From the NCBI RefSeq assembly GCF_050278625.1, contig NZ_JBNNTI010000001.1, positions 496,001 through 560,000 on the forward strand: a stretch of 64,000 nt of DNA, in the 5' to 3' direction. Of the stretch, positions 26,604 to 34,790 are shown piece by piece. A program made the position numbers and the translations under genes. Source of the stretch: Viridibacillus sp050278625 (GTDB lineage: Bacteria; Bacillota; Bacilli; Bacillales_A; Planococcaceae). Position 1 is the stretch's first letter. Each line of letters opens with the position of its first letter. Under the pieces are notes generated by a model that did not search any database, had not been told where the DNA came from, and saw only the letters and a list, made by a program, of their open reading frames with translations.

Positions 26604-26632
26604 ATATTAACTATAACTTTTAATAAACGCAA
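26604..26632 (-). promoter_or_regulatory. Candidate qoxABCD promoter
   Basis: On the minus strand TTGCGT (plus 26627-26632), 17 bp, TAATAT (plus 26604-26609). It lies between the SDR terminator and qoxA and would give a leader of about 490 nt. Confidence 0.5.
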
Positions 26633-26663
26633 AATGCACTATCCAGACTAATAGATGGACAAA

Positions 26664-26714
26664 ATAAAAACACTGCTAGCAAGTTTGTCTATACCCAAAC
26701 ATCCTAGCAGTGTT
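26664..26714 (-). terminator. Terminator downstream of the SDR gene
   Basis: AACACTGCTAG and its exact complement form the outer stem, with an inner GTTTG/CAAAC stem. On the minus strand it is followed by TTTTTATTTT. Confidence 0.9.
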
Positions 26715-26798
26715 ATAAAGTTTTTCAGTATCTATTATTTTAACTTAATTTTCTATGACCAAGACTTTCCCGAATCATAAAACGGGAAATTTTCATAT

Positions 26799-27581
26799 TT
26801 ATAGAACTGGGGCGGAGCCACCATCAATATTAACTGCAGTACCACTAACATAAGAAGCTGCATCTGATGCTAAAAAAGTAATAACATTTGCTGCTTCCTC
26901 TGTGTCACCTATCCGACCGAGTGGAATATTCTTTCCCATTTCTTCTGAAAATGCATTCCAACTAAGACCTGGGGCATGTGTTTGCCATTTCTGTTCAATT
27001 TGCGAGCTACGAATTAATCCTATACACACAGTATTTACACGAATCTGCTCTTTCCCTAAATCTTTACTCATCGCTTTCGTTAAAGCTAACCCTGCTGCAC
27101 GGCTTACTGATGTTGGTAATGATGCTTCAGATGGGGCCTTTCCTTTTACAGCAGTAACATTCACAATAGCTCCACCACCCACTGCTCTCATATGAGGGAT
27201 CGCAAATTTAGAACAATTCACAGCACCATATAGTTTTAAATCTAGATCTTCTTGCCAAAGCTCGTTTTCAACAACATCAAATGGATTAGCAGAACTTGTA
27301 CCTGCATTGTTCACTAAAATATTCAGTTGGCCATAATGTTCGATTGTTTCATTTATAATTCTCTCACAATCTGCTTTTATCGATACATCGGCACAAACTG
27401 TATGTACTTTTTGCCCTGTTTCCAGGAAAATTACTTTCGCTGCATGTATTAAATTTTCTTCATTACGTGCACAAATTGTAACGTCAGCGCCCTCATTAGC
27501 GAGCTGTAGTGCTGTTGCAAGACCGATTCCTTTACTGCTCCCTGTTACAATCGCTACTTTTCCTAGTAAACCTAAATCCAT
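26799..27581 (-). CDS. Short-chain dehydrogenase/reductase family protein with altered catalytic residues
   Basis: A 260-residue Rossmann-fold SDR. The cofactor loop TGSSKGIG (13-20), the NNAG motif (91-94) and the C-terminal YVSGTAVNIDGG are typical. The catalytic segment is not: where classical SDRs have Ser...Tyr-x3-Lys, this protein reads NVTAVKG (Ala144) and LPTSVSRAAG (Thr157, Arg161). I recall a subgroup of bacterial SDRs with a similar PTSVxRAAG segment, so this may be a distinct branch and not simple decay. The substrate is unknown, and reductase activity by the usual mechanism is doubtful. It is a single gene with its own terminator; a -10-like TATAAT lies at 27670-27675 on the minus strand. 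Confidence 0.85.
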   Translation of the reverse strand: MDLGLLGKVAIVTGSSKGIGLATALQLANEGADVTICARNEENLIHAAKVIFLETGQKVHTVCADVSIKADCERIINETIEHYGQLNILVNNAGTSSANPFDVVENELWQEDLDLKLYGAVNCSKFAIPHMRAVGGGAIVNVTAVKGKAPSEASLPTSVSRAAGLALTKAMSKDLGKEQIRVNTVCIGLIRSSQIEQKWQTHAPGLSWNAFSEEMGKNIPLGRIGDTEEAANVITFLASDAASYVSGTAVNIDGGSAPVL

Positions 27582-27843
27582 TTTTCAGCACTCCCTTGTT
27601 GTTCTGAATAAATAAATTCATTTCCGATAAAAAAGCACCTTTTCGTTCACTCTATATAAATACAGGATTATTATACCATACATACATATAGCTACTTTGT
27701 AAATTAATTATTAATATTACTCTATTATATAGAGGGAATTATTTTGAAATGAGTAAATTAATTTGAACTCTCTATTTGTATCCTATTAAATCAATCCGAT
27801 TATAATGACTAACCATTTGTATTACATTTAGATATTTTCACAT
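27582..27843. other. Intergenic region between pdhD and the SDR gene
   Basis: About 318 bp without a gene including the pdhD terminator. Very AT-rich. The only signal seen is a TATAAT on the minus strand (27670-27675) that could serve the SDR gene; its -35 is poor. Confidence 0.4.
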
Positions 27844-27880
27844 AAAAAACCTCTTGAAGTCCAAGAACTTCAAGAGGTTT
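27844..27880 (-). terminator. Terminator downstream of pdhD
   Basis: AAACCTCTTGAAGT and its exact complement flank a 6-nt loop; on the minus strand the stem is followed by TTTTTT. Confidence 0.94.
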
Positions 27881-27899
27881 AAAAATTGGCAAAGCCATT

Positions 27900-29315
27900 T
27901 TATTTTTTAGCTACGATGTGAATTGGGTTACCAAGTAATACTTCAGCAGTTTCCATAGTGATTTCACCTAATGTTGGGTGTGCGTGAATTGTCATCGCAA
28001 CATCTTCAACAGTCATACCTGCTTCAATTGCTAAACCAATTTCAGATATCATATCAGAAGCACCAGCACCAACGATTTGACCACCAAGTAATAAGCCATC
28101 AGCTTTACGAGAAACTAGTTTCACAAAGCCTTCTGTTTCATTTAATGCTAATGCTCGGCCGTTAGCACCGAATGGGAATTTACCAGCCACTACTTCATAA
28201 CCTTCTTCTTTTGCTTGCTCTTCAGAAAGTCCCACAGTTGCCATTTCTGGATCTGTGAAGCAAACAGCAGGGATTGCTAAGTAATCTACTACTGATTTTT
28301 CACCAGCGATTGCTTCAGCAGCAACTTTACCTTCGTAAGAAGCTTTGTGAGCAAGTTGTGGTCCAGCAACGATATCACCGATTGCATAAATGTTTGGTAT
28401 ATTTGTGCGACATTGTTTGTCGACCTTTAATAGTCCACGTTCACCAAACTCAAGACCTAGTTCTTCTAAGCCAATTTCGTCAGTGTTAGGACGGCGACCA
28501 ACAGTTACTAATACGTAATCGGCTTCAACAGATTTTGCTTCGCCTTTTACTTCGTATTTAACAGTAACGCCTGTTTCTGTTTCTTCAACGCCTTGAGCAA
28601 GTGCGCCTGTCTCGATTGTAACGCCTTTTTTCTTAAGACCTTTTTTAACAATCATTGTCATTTGTTTTTCGAAGCCAGCTAGAATATCTTTGCCACCTTC
28701 TAGAATTGTTACTTCTGAACCAAGGTTTGCAAATGCAGAACCTAGCTCAGTACCGATATAACCTCCACCAATAACAACAAGTTTGCCAGGAACTTCTTGT
28801 AGAGAAAGTGCTCCTGTAGAGTTTATTACGCGTTTAGAAAATTTGAAAGTTGGGATTTCAACAGGGCGTGAACCAGTTGCTAAAATCGCATTTTTAAATG
28901 TATATGTTTGTGCAGAATCCTCGTTAATCACACGGATTGTGTTTGCATCTACGAAATATGCTTCTCCACTTACTACATCTACATTATTGCCTTTTAATAA
29001 GCTTGATACGCCACCAGTTAATTTCTTAACTACACCGTCTTTAAATTCTTGTGCTTTTTTGAAATCGATGCTAACTTCAGGAGCCACAATTCCCATGTCT
29101 GCTGAGTTTTTAGCATGTTCTAAACGGTGACCTACTGAAATTAATGCTTTTGAAGGAATACAACCAACGTTTAAGCATACGCCACCTACATATTCTTTTT
29201 CAACAACTGTTACTTTTTGTCCAGTTTGCGCTGCACGAATTGCTGCAACATATCCACCAGGGCCTGCGCCAATTACAAGTGTATCTGTTTCGATTGGGAA
29301 ATCTCCTACTACCAT
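27900..29315 (-). CDS. pdhD: Dihydrolipoamide dehydrogenase (E3)
   Basis: Flavoprotein that reoxidises the lipoyl groups of E2 with NAD+. 471 residues. FAD-binding VIGAGPGGYVAAIRA near the N-terminus, redox-active disulfide GGVCLNVGCIPSK, NAD-binding VVIGGGYIGTELGSAF, second FAD segment YAIGDIVAG and C-terminal AHPTLGE with the catalytic His-Glu pair are all present. It is the last gene of pdhABCD, 4 bp after pdhC. In this group E3 can also serve the oxoglutarate and branched-chain complexes. GGAGG ribosome site 11 bp before the ATG. Confidence 0.97.
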   Translation of the reverse strand: MVVGDFPIETDTLVIGAGPGGYVAAIRAAQTGQKVTVVEKEYVGGVCLNVGCIPSKALISVGHRLEHAKNSADMGIVAPEVSIDFKKAQEFKDGVVKKLTGGVSSLLKGNNVDVVSGEAYFVDANTIRVINEDSAQTYTFKNAILATGSRPVEIPTFKFSKRVINSTGALSLQEVPGKLVVIGGGYIGTELGSAFANLGSEVTILEGGKDILAGFEKQMTMIVKKGLKKKGVTIETGALAQGVEETETGVTVKYEVKGEAKSVEADYVLVTVGRRPNTDEIGLEELGLEFGERGLLKVDKQCRTNIPNIYAIGDIVAGPQLAHKASYEGKVAAEAIAGEKSVVDYLAIPAVCFTDPEMATVGLSEEQAKEEGYEVVAGKFPFGANGRALALNETEGFVKLVSRKADGLLLGGQIVGAGASDMISEIGLAIEAGMTVEDVAMTIHAHPTLGEITMETAEVLLGNPIHIVAKK

Positions 29316-29319
29316 TTTC

Positions 29320-30639
29320 TTACGCCTCCATTAATAATAATTCGGGCTCGCTTAACAAACGCTTAATATGATTTAACGCATGTTGCGCTGTAGCACCGTC
29401 GATCATTCGATGATCAAAGCTCAATGATAATGCTAACACAGGTGCCGCTACAATTTCACCATTTTTTATTACAGGTTTCTCTGCAATTCGACCAATTCCT
29501 AAAATAGCTACTTCAGGATGGTTAATTACTGGAGTAAACCATTGGCCTCCAGCAGAACCTATGTTTGTAATCGAACAAGATGCACCTTTCATTTCATTTG
29601 GTGCTAATTTACCGTCACGTGCTTTTGTAGCAAGCTCATTAATCTCGTTAGATACTGCAAATACTGATTTACGATCTGCATGTTTAATAACAGGAACTAG
29701 TAAGCCTTTATCTGTATCGGCAGCTATACCAATATTATAATAGTGTTTTTGCACAATTTCTTGTGTTGCATCATCAAGTGAGCGATTAAATTCTGGGAAT
29801 TCACGTAATGCACTAACTAAAGCTTTTACTACATACGGTAAATAAGTTAACTTAATACCTTTTTCAAGTGCGATTTCTTTGAATTTTTTACGGTGTGCAA
29901 CAAGTTCTGTAACATCCACTTCGTCCATTAATGTTACATGTGGAGCTGTTTGTTTTGAGTGCACCATTGCTTTTGCTATTGCACGACGGATACCTGACAT
30001 TTTCTCACGTGTTTCAGGGAAATCGCCTTCTAATACTGGTTGTACGGAAGCTTTTTCCGTAGTTTTTTCAGTCACTGGAGCCTCTTCTGCAACTGGTGCT
30101 TCTACTGCCTGTGTTGCGGCTTGAGATGGGCCACCATTCATAAATGATTCCACATCTTCCTTAACAATACGTCCATTTTTACCTGAACCTGATAGTTGTT
30201 TAATATCAACATCATTGTCACGCGCAAACTTACGGACAGATGGCATTGCAATTATACGTTTGTTTGGATCAGCTTCTACAGCTGGTTGTGATGTTACAGT
30301 TGTTTCTACCTTCGGAGCTTCTTCAACTGCAACTTTTTCTGGTTCTTCTTTTTTGGAATCTTCTTCATCATGATGACCTTTAAGTTGGATGTCCTCATAT
30401 CCTGGAGCGTCTACTCTTAGTAAAACTGTACCGACAGTTGTAAGTACACCTTCTTCTACAAGGACTTCTTCAACTGTACCTTCTACCGGAGAAGGTATTT
30501 CAACGACTGCTTTATCATTTTGTACTTCACAAAGCACGTCATCTTCTTGAATTTTGTCACCCGCTTTTACGAACCATTTTACAATTTCACCCTCATGGAT
30601 CCCTTCACCAATATCTGGTAATCGAAATTCAAATGCCAT
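29320..30639 (-). CDS. pdhC: Pyruvate dehydrogenase E2, dihydrolipoamide acetyltransferase
   Basis: Core acyltransferase of the complex. Domains: one lipoyl domain (1-80, lipoyl Lys43 in VQNDKAVVE), an Ala/Pro/Glu-rich linker, a peripheral subunit-binding domain (about 128-163, MPSVRKFARDNDVDI...GRIVKEDV), a second linker and the catalytic domain with SFDHRMIDG near the C-terminus. The ATG at 30639 (MAFEFRLPDIGEG) is preferred; an in-frame GTG 9 bp upstream is within the ribosome-site region AAAGGGTG. 439 residues. A small number of Glu/Val/Ala repeats in the linkers is normal. Confidence 0.97.
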   Translation of the reverse strand: MAFEFRLPDIGEGIHEGEIVKWFVKAGDKIQEDDVLCEVQNDKAVVEIPSPVEGTVEEVLVEEGVLTTVGTVLLRVDAPGYEDIQLKGHHDEEDSKKEEPEKVAVEEAPKVETTVTSQPAVEADPNKRIIAMPSVRKFARDNDVDIKQLSGSGKNGRIVKEDVESFMNGGPSQAATQAVEAPVAEEAPVTEKTTEKASVQPVLEGDFPETREKMSGIRRAIAKAMVHSKQTAPHVTLMDEVDVTELVAHRKKFKEIALEKGIKLTYLPYVVKALVSALREFPEFNRSLDDATQEIVQKHYYNIGIAADTDKGLLVPVIKHADRKSVFAVSNEINELATKARDGKLAPNEMKGASCSITNIGSAGGQWFTPVINHPEVAILGIGRIAEKPVIKNGEIVAAPVLALSLSFDHRMIDGATAQHALNHIKRLLSEPELLLMEA

Positions 30640-30669
30640 ATGTTTCACCCTTTCTGTTTCGAGAACGAA

Positions 30670-31647
30670 TTAAAATGTTAGTACTTTTTTCGCTGTTTCA
30701 ACAATATCTTTTGGATTCGGCAACCAAACTGCTTCTGCTTGTGGGAACGGGTAGATTGTATCCGGTGCTGTTACGCGTAGTACCGGTGCTTCAAGACTAA
30801 GGATAGCTCGCTCTGTAATTTCAGCAACTACATTAGCAGCAATACCTGCTTGTTTTTGTGCTTCTTGAACAACAACCGCACGCCCCGTTTTTTCAACAGA
30901 AGCAATAATTGTTTCAATGTCTAGTGGTTGGATAGTTCGTAAATCCACAACTTCAACTGAGTAATTTTCTTTTTCTAATAATTCAGCAGCTTTTAGTGAT
31001 TCGTGTACCATTGCACCGTATGCAAAGATTGATAAATCTGTTCCTTCTCGCTTCACATCAGCTTTTCCTAGTGGAATAGTATAAGACTCTTCTGGAACTT
31101 CTTCACGGAACGAACGATATAATTTTAAGTGCTCAAGGAAGACAACTGGATCGTTATCACGAATAGAAGAAATTAATAATCCTTTTGCATCATAAGGCGT
31201 TGATGGTATAACTACTTTTAATCCTGGTTGAGATGCCATTAAACCTTCTAAACTGTCTGAGTGCATTTCTGGTGTATGTACACCACCGCCAAATGGAGAA
31301 CGAATCGTAACAGGTGCACCAAGTGCTCCGCCTGTTCGGTAACGCATACGTGCTAATTGTCCACTTACAGAGTCCATTACTTCATATACGAAACCAAAGA
31401 ATTGGATTTCAGGTACCGGACGGAATCCTTGAAGTGCAAGACCGATAGTCAATCCACCAATGCCTGATTCTGCTAGTGGCGTATCGAAAACGCGATCCTC
31501 ACCAAATTCTTTTTGAAGACCTTCAGTCGCACGGAATACCCCTCCGTTTACTCCAACGTCTTCACCGAACACTAAAACGTTTTCGTCATCTTTTAATTCG
31601 CAGCGTAGTGCGTCTGTAATTGCTTGAATCATCGTTAGTTGTGCCAT
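30670..31647 (-). CDS. pdhB: Pyruvate dehydrogenase E1 beta subunit
   Basis: Beta chain of the thiamine-diphosphate-dependent E1 heterotetramer. 325 residues, full length. Typical segments: FGEDVGVNGGVFRAT, TPLAESGIGGLTIGLALQG (Glu that activates ThDP), RSPFGGGVHTPEMHSDSLEG and the C-terminal transketolase domain with VVDLRTIQPLD. It starts 4 bp after pdhA, so the two subunits are made in equal amounts. Pyruvate rather than branched-chain specificity is supported by pdhC-pdhD and synteny. Confidence 0.97.
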   Translation of the reverse strand: MAQLTMIQAITDALRCELKDDENVLVFGEDVGVNGGVFRATEGLQKEFGEDRVFDTPLAESGIGGLTIGLALQGFRPVPEIQFFGFVYEVMDSVSGQLARMRYRTGGALGAPVTIRSPFGGGVHTPEMHSDSLEGLMASQPGLKVVIPSTPYDAKGLLISSIRDNDPVVFLEHLKLYRSFREEVPEESYTIPLGKADVKREGTDLSIFAYGAMVHESLKAAELLEKENYSVEVVDLRTIQPLDIETIIASVEKTGRAVVVQEAQKQAGIAANVVAEITERAILSLEAPVLRVTAPDTIYPFPQAEAVWLPNPKDIVETAKKVLTF

Positions 31648-31650
31648 CGG

Positions 31651-32766
31651 TTACTTCGACTCCTTCTCTTTGAAGATTTCGTATTGCTCTTGTAAATTAT
31701 ATGGTAAATCGCCATCGTGCATATTACGGATAAGTTCTGTTACTTTTTGTTTTGGTGCAGAATCCGCTTCTTTGACAGCTGCTTTAATTTCTTCTTTAGC
31801 TTTTTCAATTACTTCTGCTTCTTTTTCTTCACTCCATAAACCTTTTACCTCTAAATATTTACGGAAACGTACAATTGGATCTTTCTTTTCCCATTGTGAA
31901 TCTGTATCAGAAGTACGGTATCGTGTTGGATCATCCCCAGCCATTGTATGAGGACCATAACGATAACACATTGTTTCGATTAATGAAGGACCTTCACCAT
32001 TTACTGCACGTTGTCGTGCATCTCTAGTTGCCACAAATACTGCAAGTGGATCCATTCCATCTACCAAGATGCTTGGAATACCTGCCGCAATCCCTTTTTG
32101 AGCAATTGTTTTCGCAGCAGTTTGCAATTCACGTGGAGTTGAAATCGCAAATTGGTTATTTTGAACGATGAAGATTGCTGGTGAACGAAACGCTCCTGCA
32201 AAGTTAATACCTTCGTAGAAATCCCCTTGAGACGAACCACCATCCCCCGTATAAGTTACAGCAACTGACTTTTTGCCTCGTTTTTGCATACCAAGTGCAA
32301 CGCCAGCTGTTTGAATATATTGAGCACCTATAATAATTTGTGGTGGTAATACATTAACATCCTCTGGAATTTGATTACCTATGAAATGTCCACGCGAGAA
32401 TAAGAACGCTTTATAAAGCGGTAGTCCGTGCCAAAAAATTTGAGGTACATCACGATATCCCGGTAAAATATAATCTTCTTTTTCAAGTGCATAGTGTGAA
32501 GCAATTTGAGAAGCTTCTTGACCCGCTGTAGGCGCATAGAATCCTAAGCGTCCTTGACGGTTCAATGAGATTGAACGTTGGTCTAAAATACGTGTAAAGA
32601 CCATTCGGCGCATTAACTCAACAAGTTCAGTATCCGATAATTTCGGATCTGCATCTGCGTTAACAATTTCGCCTTCCTCATTCAAAATCTGAAACATTTC
32701 AAATTTTTCTTCAATCTCATGCAGATTTGCAACTGGATCGAATTGCTTTGATTTTTGTGAAGCCAT
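31651..32766 (-). CDS. pdhA: Pyruvate dehydrogenase E1 alpha subunit
   Basis: Alpha chain of E1. 371 residues. The ThDP motif TGDGGSSQGDFYEGINFAG (GDG...N) is complete and the phosphorylation-loop-like YRYGPHTMAGDDPTRYR is present. First gene of pdhABCD. GAGGAG ribosome site before the ATG. A strong sigma-A promoter lies about 70 bp upstream (32838-32866), and no operator for a specific regulator was identified. Confidence 0.97.
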   Translation of the reverse strand: MASQKSKQFDPVANLHEIEEKFEMFQILNEEGEIVNADADPKLSDTELVELMRRMVFTRILDQRSISLNRQGRLGFYAPTAGQEASQIASHYALEKEDYILPGYRDVPQIFWHGLPLYKAFLFSRGHFIGNQIPEDVNVLPPQIIIGAQYIQTAGVALGMQKRGKKSVAVTYTGDGGSSQGDFYEGINFAGAFRSPAIFIVQNNQFAISTPRELQTAAKTIAQKGIAAGIPSILVDGMDPLAVFVATRDARQRAVNGEGPSLIETMCYRYGPHTMAGDDPTRYRTSDTDSQWEKKDPIVRFRKYLEVKGLWSEEKEAEVIEKAKEEIKAAVKEADSAPKQKVTELIRNMHDGDLPYNLQEQYEIFKEKESK

Positions 32767-32837
32767 GCTATCACATCTCCTCTGTGTCTGTATTATAAAT
32801 ATTTTTCTTTTTAGTAATACAAGGTTTATTCGTTTTC

Positions 32838-32866
32838 AGTATACTGAATTAAATTTAATAGGTCAA
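32838..32866 (-). promoter_or_regulatory. Promoter of pdhABCD
   Basis: On the minus strand TTGACC (plus 32861-32866), 17 bp, TATACT (plus 32838-32843), about 70 bp ahead of pdhA. Confidence 0.82.
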
Positions 32867-33058
32867 TCATTGTTATGATAATGCTTACATTATTTTATTC
32901 TTACTTTTTGGAAAAAGCTGTACTATATACATTTTGACAACTGTATTATACAACAGTTTTGTTTTTCTACTCTTTACTAGAACAGATTTTCACCTCGCCT
33001 TATGTATTCCCAGTTGTCGTAATCTTAAACAAATAATCTTTTAAGAATCTTTTTTCCA
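32867..33058. other. pdhA/def intergenic region
   Basis: Part of a 356-bp gene-free divergent region. Besides the two promoters it contains an inverted repeat AACTGT-N8-ACAGTT (32939-32958) preceded by an overlapping TTGACA (32934-32939) that has no suitable -10. Role unknown. Confidence 0.4.
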
Positions 33059-33086
33059 TTGAACGATTATCGTTGTACGTTATACT
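33059..33086 (+). promoter_or_regulatory. Promoter of def
   Basis: TTGAAC (33059-33064), 16 bp, TATACT (33081-33086), about 36 bp ahead of the def start. Confidence 0.75.
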
Positions 33087-33122
33087 ATGAATATAGATTT
33101 TGTATCGAAAGGAAGAAATGAA

Positions 33123-33680
33123 ATGATTTTAATGAATAATGTAATTCGCGAAGGGCATCCAACATTACGTACCCGTGCGAAAGAACTAACTTTCCCCCTC
33201 TCAACTGAGGACAAAAAATTAGGTCAAGACTTACTCGAATTCCTCATTAATAGTCAAGACCCAGTAATAAGCGAAAAATACGACTTGCGTTCCGGCATAG
33301 GTATTGCCGCTCCGCAAATAAATGAGTCAAAAAGAATGTTTGCTCTTCATCTACCTGATGATAATGACAATCAAATCAGCTTTGTCGCTGTAAACCCAAA
33401 AATAGTTAGCCATTCAGTAGAAAATACTTATTTAACAAATGGTGAAGGCTGCTTATCGGTGGATCGTAACGTATCTGGTTTCGTACCACGCCATGCACGA
33501 ATAACAGTTAAATTTCATACACTTGATGGCGAAGAGCAGAAAATGCGCTTAAAAGGTATACCCGCTATCGCTTTTCAACATGAATTAGACCATTTAAATG
33601 GTGTCATGTTCTATGATCACATTAATGAATCCAATCCATTCGCTGATATACCGAATTCGCAACCAATTGAAAATAAATAA
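33123..33680 (+). CDS. def: Peptide deformylase (type II, YkrB/DefB-like)
   Basis: Metalloprotease that removes the formyl group from nascent proteins at the ribosome exit. The three motifs are complete: GIGIAAPQ, EGCLSVD and QHELDHLNG (His, Cys, His metal ligands and catalytic Glu). The long insertion between motif I and II and the 185-residue length mark the Gram-positive type II form. The start is the ATG at 33123 (MILMNNVIREGHPTLR) after GAAAGGAAG; the longer frame runs into the -10 region. It lies between pdhA and ykrA, as in B. subtilis. Confidence 0.95.
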   Translation: MILMNNVIREGHPTLRTRAKELTFPLSTEDKKLGQDLLEFLINSQDPVISEKYDLRSGIGIAAPQINESKRMFALHLPDDNDNQISFVAVNPKIVSHSVENTYLTNGEGCLSVDRNVSGFVPRHARITVKFHTLDGEEQKMRLKGIPAIAFQHELDHLNGVMFYDHINESNPFADIPNSQPIENK

Positions 33681-33683
33681 CAC

Positions 33684-33727
33684 AAAAGCCTTACTATGAA
33701 TCGTAAAATCATAGTAAGGCTTTTTTT
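33684..33727. terminator. Bidirectional terminator between def and ykrA
   Basis: AAAAGCCTTACTATGA and its exact complement flank a 9-nt loop, followed by seven or more T on the plus strand, between convergent genes. Confidence 0.93.
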
Positions 33728-33734
33728 ATTGTTT

Positions 33735-34508
33735 TTATACCAAATGTAATTTTTCCATTGCTTTTACTAATCCATCTTCATCTACATGGTCCGTCACAAA
33801 ACTCGCAGCAGTTTTCGCTTTCAAATGTCCATTCCCCATAGCTACACCTGTCCCTACTGCCGTCAGCATTTCAACATCATTTAAACCATCACCGAATGCT
33901 ATTGCATCTTGCATCTCAAAATTTGTATATCCAAGTAATTGTTCAATCCCATACGCTTTAGAAACGCCTTTATTTAATACATCACAAGAATAAGTGTGCC
34001 ATCGAATTAACTGCAATTTCGGAAAAGCTTTTGCATATTCTTCTTCTTCTTCGATACTTACAAACAACAATACTTGATAAATTGGATGAGTTAAGTAGAA
34101 ATCTTTATCTAATCTTGGCATAGGATAGAGTAACGAAGTCAAGCTTTCCTTTATCTCAGGATGTTCTGGTATAGAAGTAACCATCTCTTGATTATCTAAA
34201 AAGACTAATGGCTTATCCTGTTTCTCAACATATTTAACAAGAGCTTTCAATTGTTCGAGAGGCACTGGTTTCAACGAAATACGCTGCCCCTTATATACAA
34301 CATATTGGCCATTAAAACAAACATAAGAATCCACTTCTAGCGTTTCAAGAACTTCCTTAATCATAAATGGAGCCCTACCTGTCGCTATGACTACCTCATG
34401 ACCATTATCTTTTACCTTTTTGACCGCTTCAATTGTTGTTTGTGGAATTTCTTTTTTCGAATTATATAGTGTACCATCAATGTCAAAAAACAATATTTTT
34501 TTCTTCAT
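33735..34508 (-). CDS. ykrA: Cof-type HAD phosphatase (YkrA-like)
   Basis: A 257-residue HAD-superfamily hydrolase with a C2 cap. Motif I FFDIDGTLYNSK (nucleophile Asp9 and Asp11), motif II ATGRAP, Lys in KGVSKAYG (motif III) and motif IV FGDGLNDVEM are intact. Members dephosphorylate sugar phosphates, FMN or pyridoxal phosphate; the substrate is unknown. Located next to def as B. subtilis ykrA is next to ykrB, which is the basis of the name. Confidence 0.88.
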   Translation of the reverse strand: MKKKILFFDIDGTLYNSKKEIPQTTIEAVKKVKDNGHEVVIATGRAPFMIKEVLETLEVDSYVCFNGQYVVYKGQRISLKPVPLEQLKALVKYVEKQDKPLVFLDNQEMVTSIPEHPEIKESLTSLLYPMPRLDKDFYLTHPIYQVLLFVSIEEEEEYAKAFPKLQLIRWHTYSCDVLNKGVSKAYGIEQLLGYTNFEMQDAIAFGDGLNDVEMLTAVGTGVAMGNGHLKAKTAASFVTDHVDEDGLVKAMEKLHLV

Positions 34509-34560
34509 ACTAAATTACTTCCTCCTTTTTCTCTAAATTCTATATGTTAAGTAAAAAAAC

Positions 34561-34589
34561 TTTACAGCGAAAGTTTAATATTGTATAAT
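34561..34589 (+). promoter_or_regulatory. Promoter of the 23-residue peptide gene
   Basis: TTTACA (34561-34566), 17 bp, TATAAT (34584-34589): one mismatch from the sigma-A consensus. The predicted transcript start is about 15 nt ahead of the peptide ATG. Confidence 0.78.
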
Positions 34590-34610
34590 GTCCACGAGGA
34601 GTGATATGCC

Positions 34611-34682
34611 ATGTTTAAACGCCTAAAAAAACAATTGTTGAAACGGCTCAATGGCTTGCTCGGAAAAAAAACAATCGCTTAA
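34611..34682 (+). CDS. Small strongly cationic amphipathic peptide (23 residues)
   Basis: ATG at 34611 to TAA at 34682, too short for usual gene callers. It begins MFKRLKKQLLKRLNG and ends GKKTIA. Eight of 23 residues are Lys or Arg and none is acidic; Leu and Ile fall on one face of a helix, so it should be a membrane-active or nucleic-acid-binding amphipathic helix. GAGGAGTGA is 8-9 nt upstream, with a near-consensus promoter 22 bp upstream and a small terminator 8 bp downstream: a complete transcription unit. No homologue recognised. It could be a secreted-like peptide, a type I toxin, a ribosomal-type basic peptide, or the coding look may be incidental to a small RNA. Confidence 0.6.
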   Translation: MFKRLKKQLLKRLNGLLGKKTIA

Positions 34683-34690
34683 GTATATTT

Positions 34691-34720
34691 GCCCTTCATA
34701 ATTTTGGAGGGCTTTTCTTT
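34691..34720 (+). terminator. Terminator of the small peptide gene
   Basis: GCCCT (34691-34695) pairs with AGGGC (34708-34712), followed by TTTTCTTT. Short stem but with a proper T-tract. Confidence 0.7.
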
Positions 34721-34737
34721 ATTTTAAGTTACTAGCG

Positions 34738-34746
34738 TGATAATAT
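34738..34746 (+). promoter_or_regulatory. Extended -10 of the rpoY-rnjA operon
   Basis: TGATAATAT fits an extended -10 (TG-n-TAATAT) about 45 bp upstream of rpoY. The -35 is weak. Confidence 0.55.
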
Positions 34747-34790
34747 AAAGGAAATGCAATTATTTTGAACGTGTTAAAGGAGAGCATATT

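Larger units (their letters stand above)
26111..26661. other. Long qox leader and promoter region
   Basis: A gene-free stretch of about 550 bp upstream of qoxA. Minus-strand content from upstream to downstream: a possible promoter (26604-26632), a ten-codon mini frame (26538-26570), an ATTAGGC/GCCTAAT hairpin (26353-26382), a smaller GAG-ACAAT/ATTGT-CTC hairpin (26269-26295) and an unused AGGAGG about 60 bp ahead of qoxA. No known riboswitch was recognised. Confidence 0.5.
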
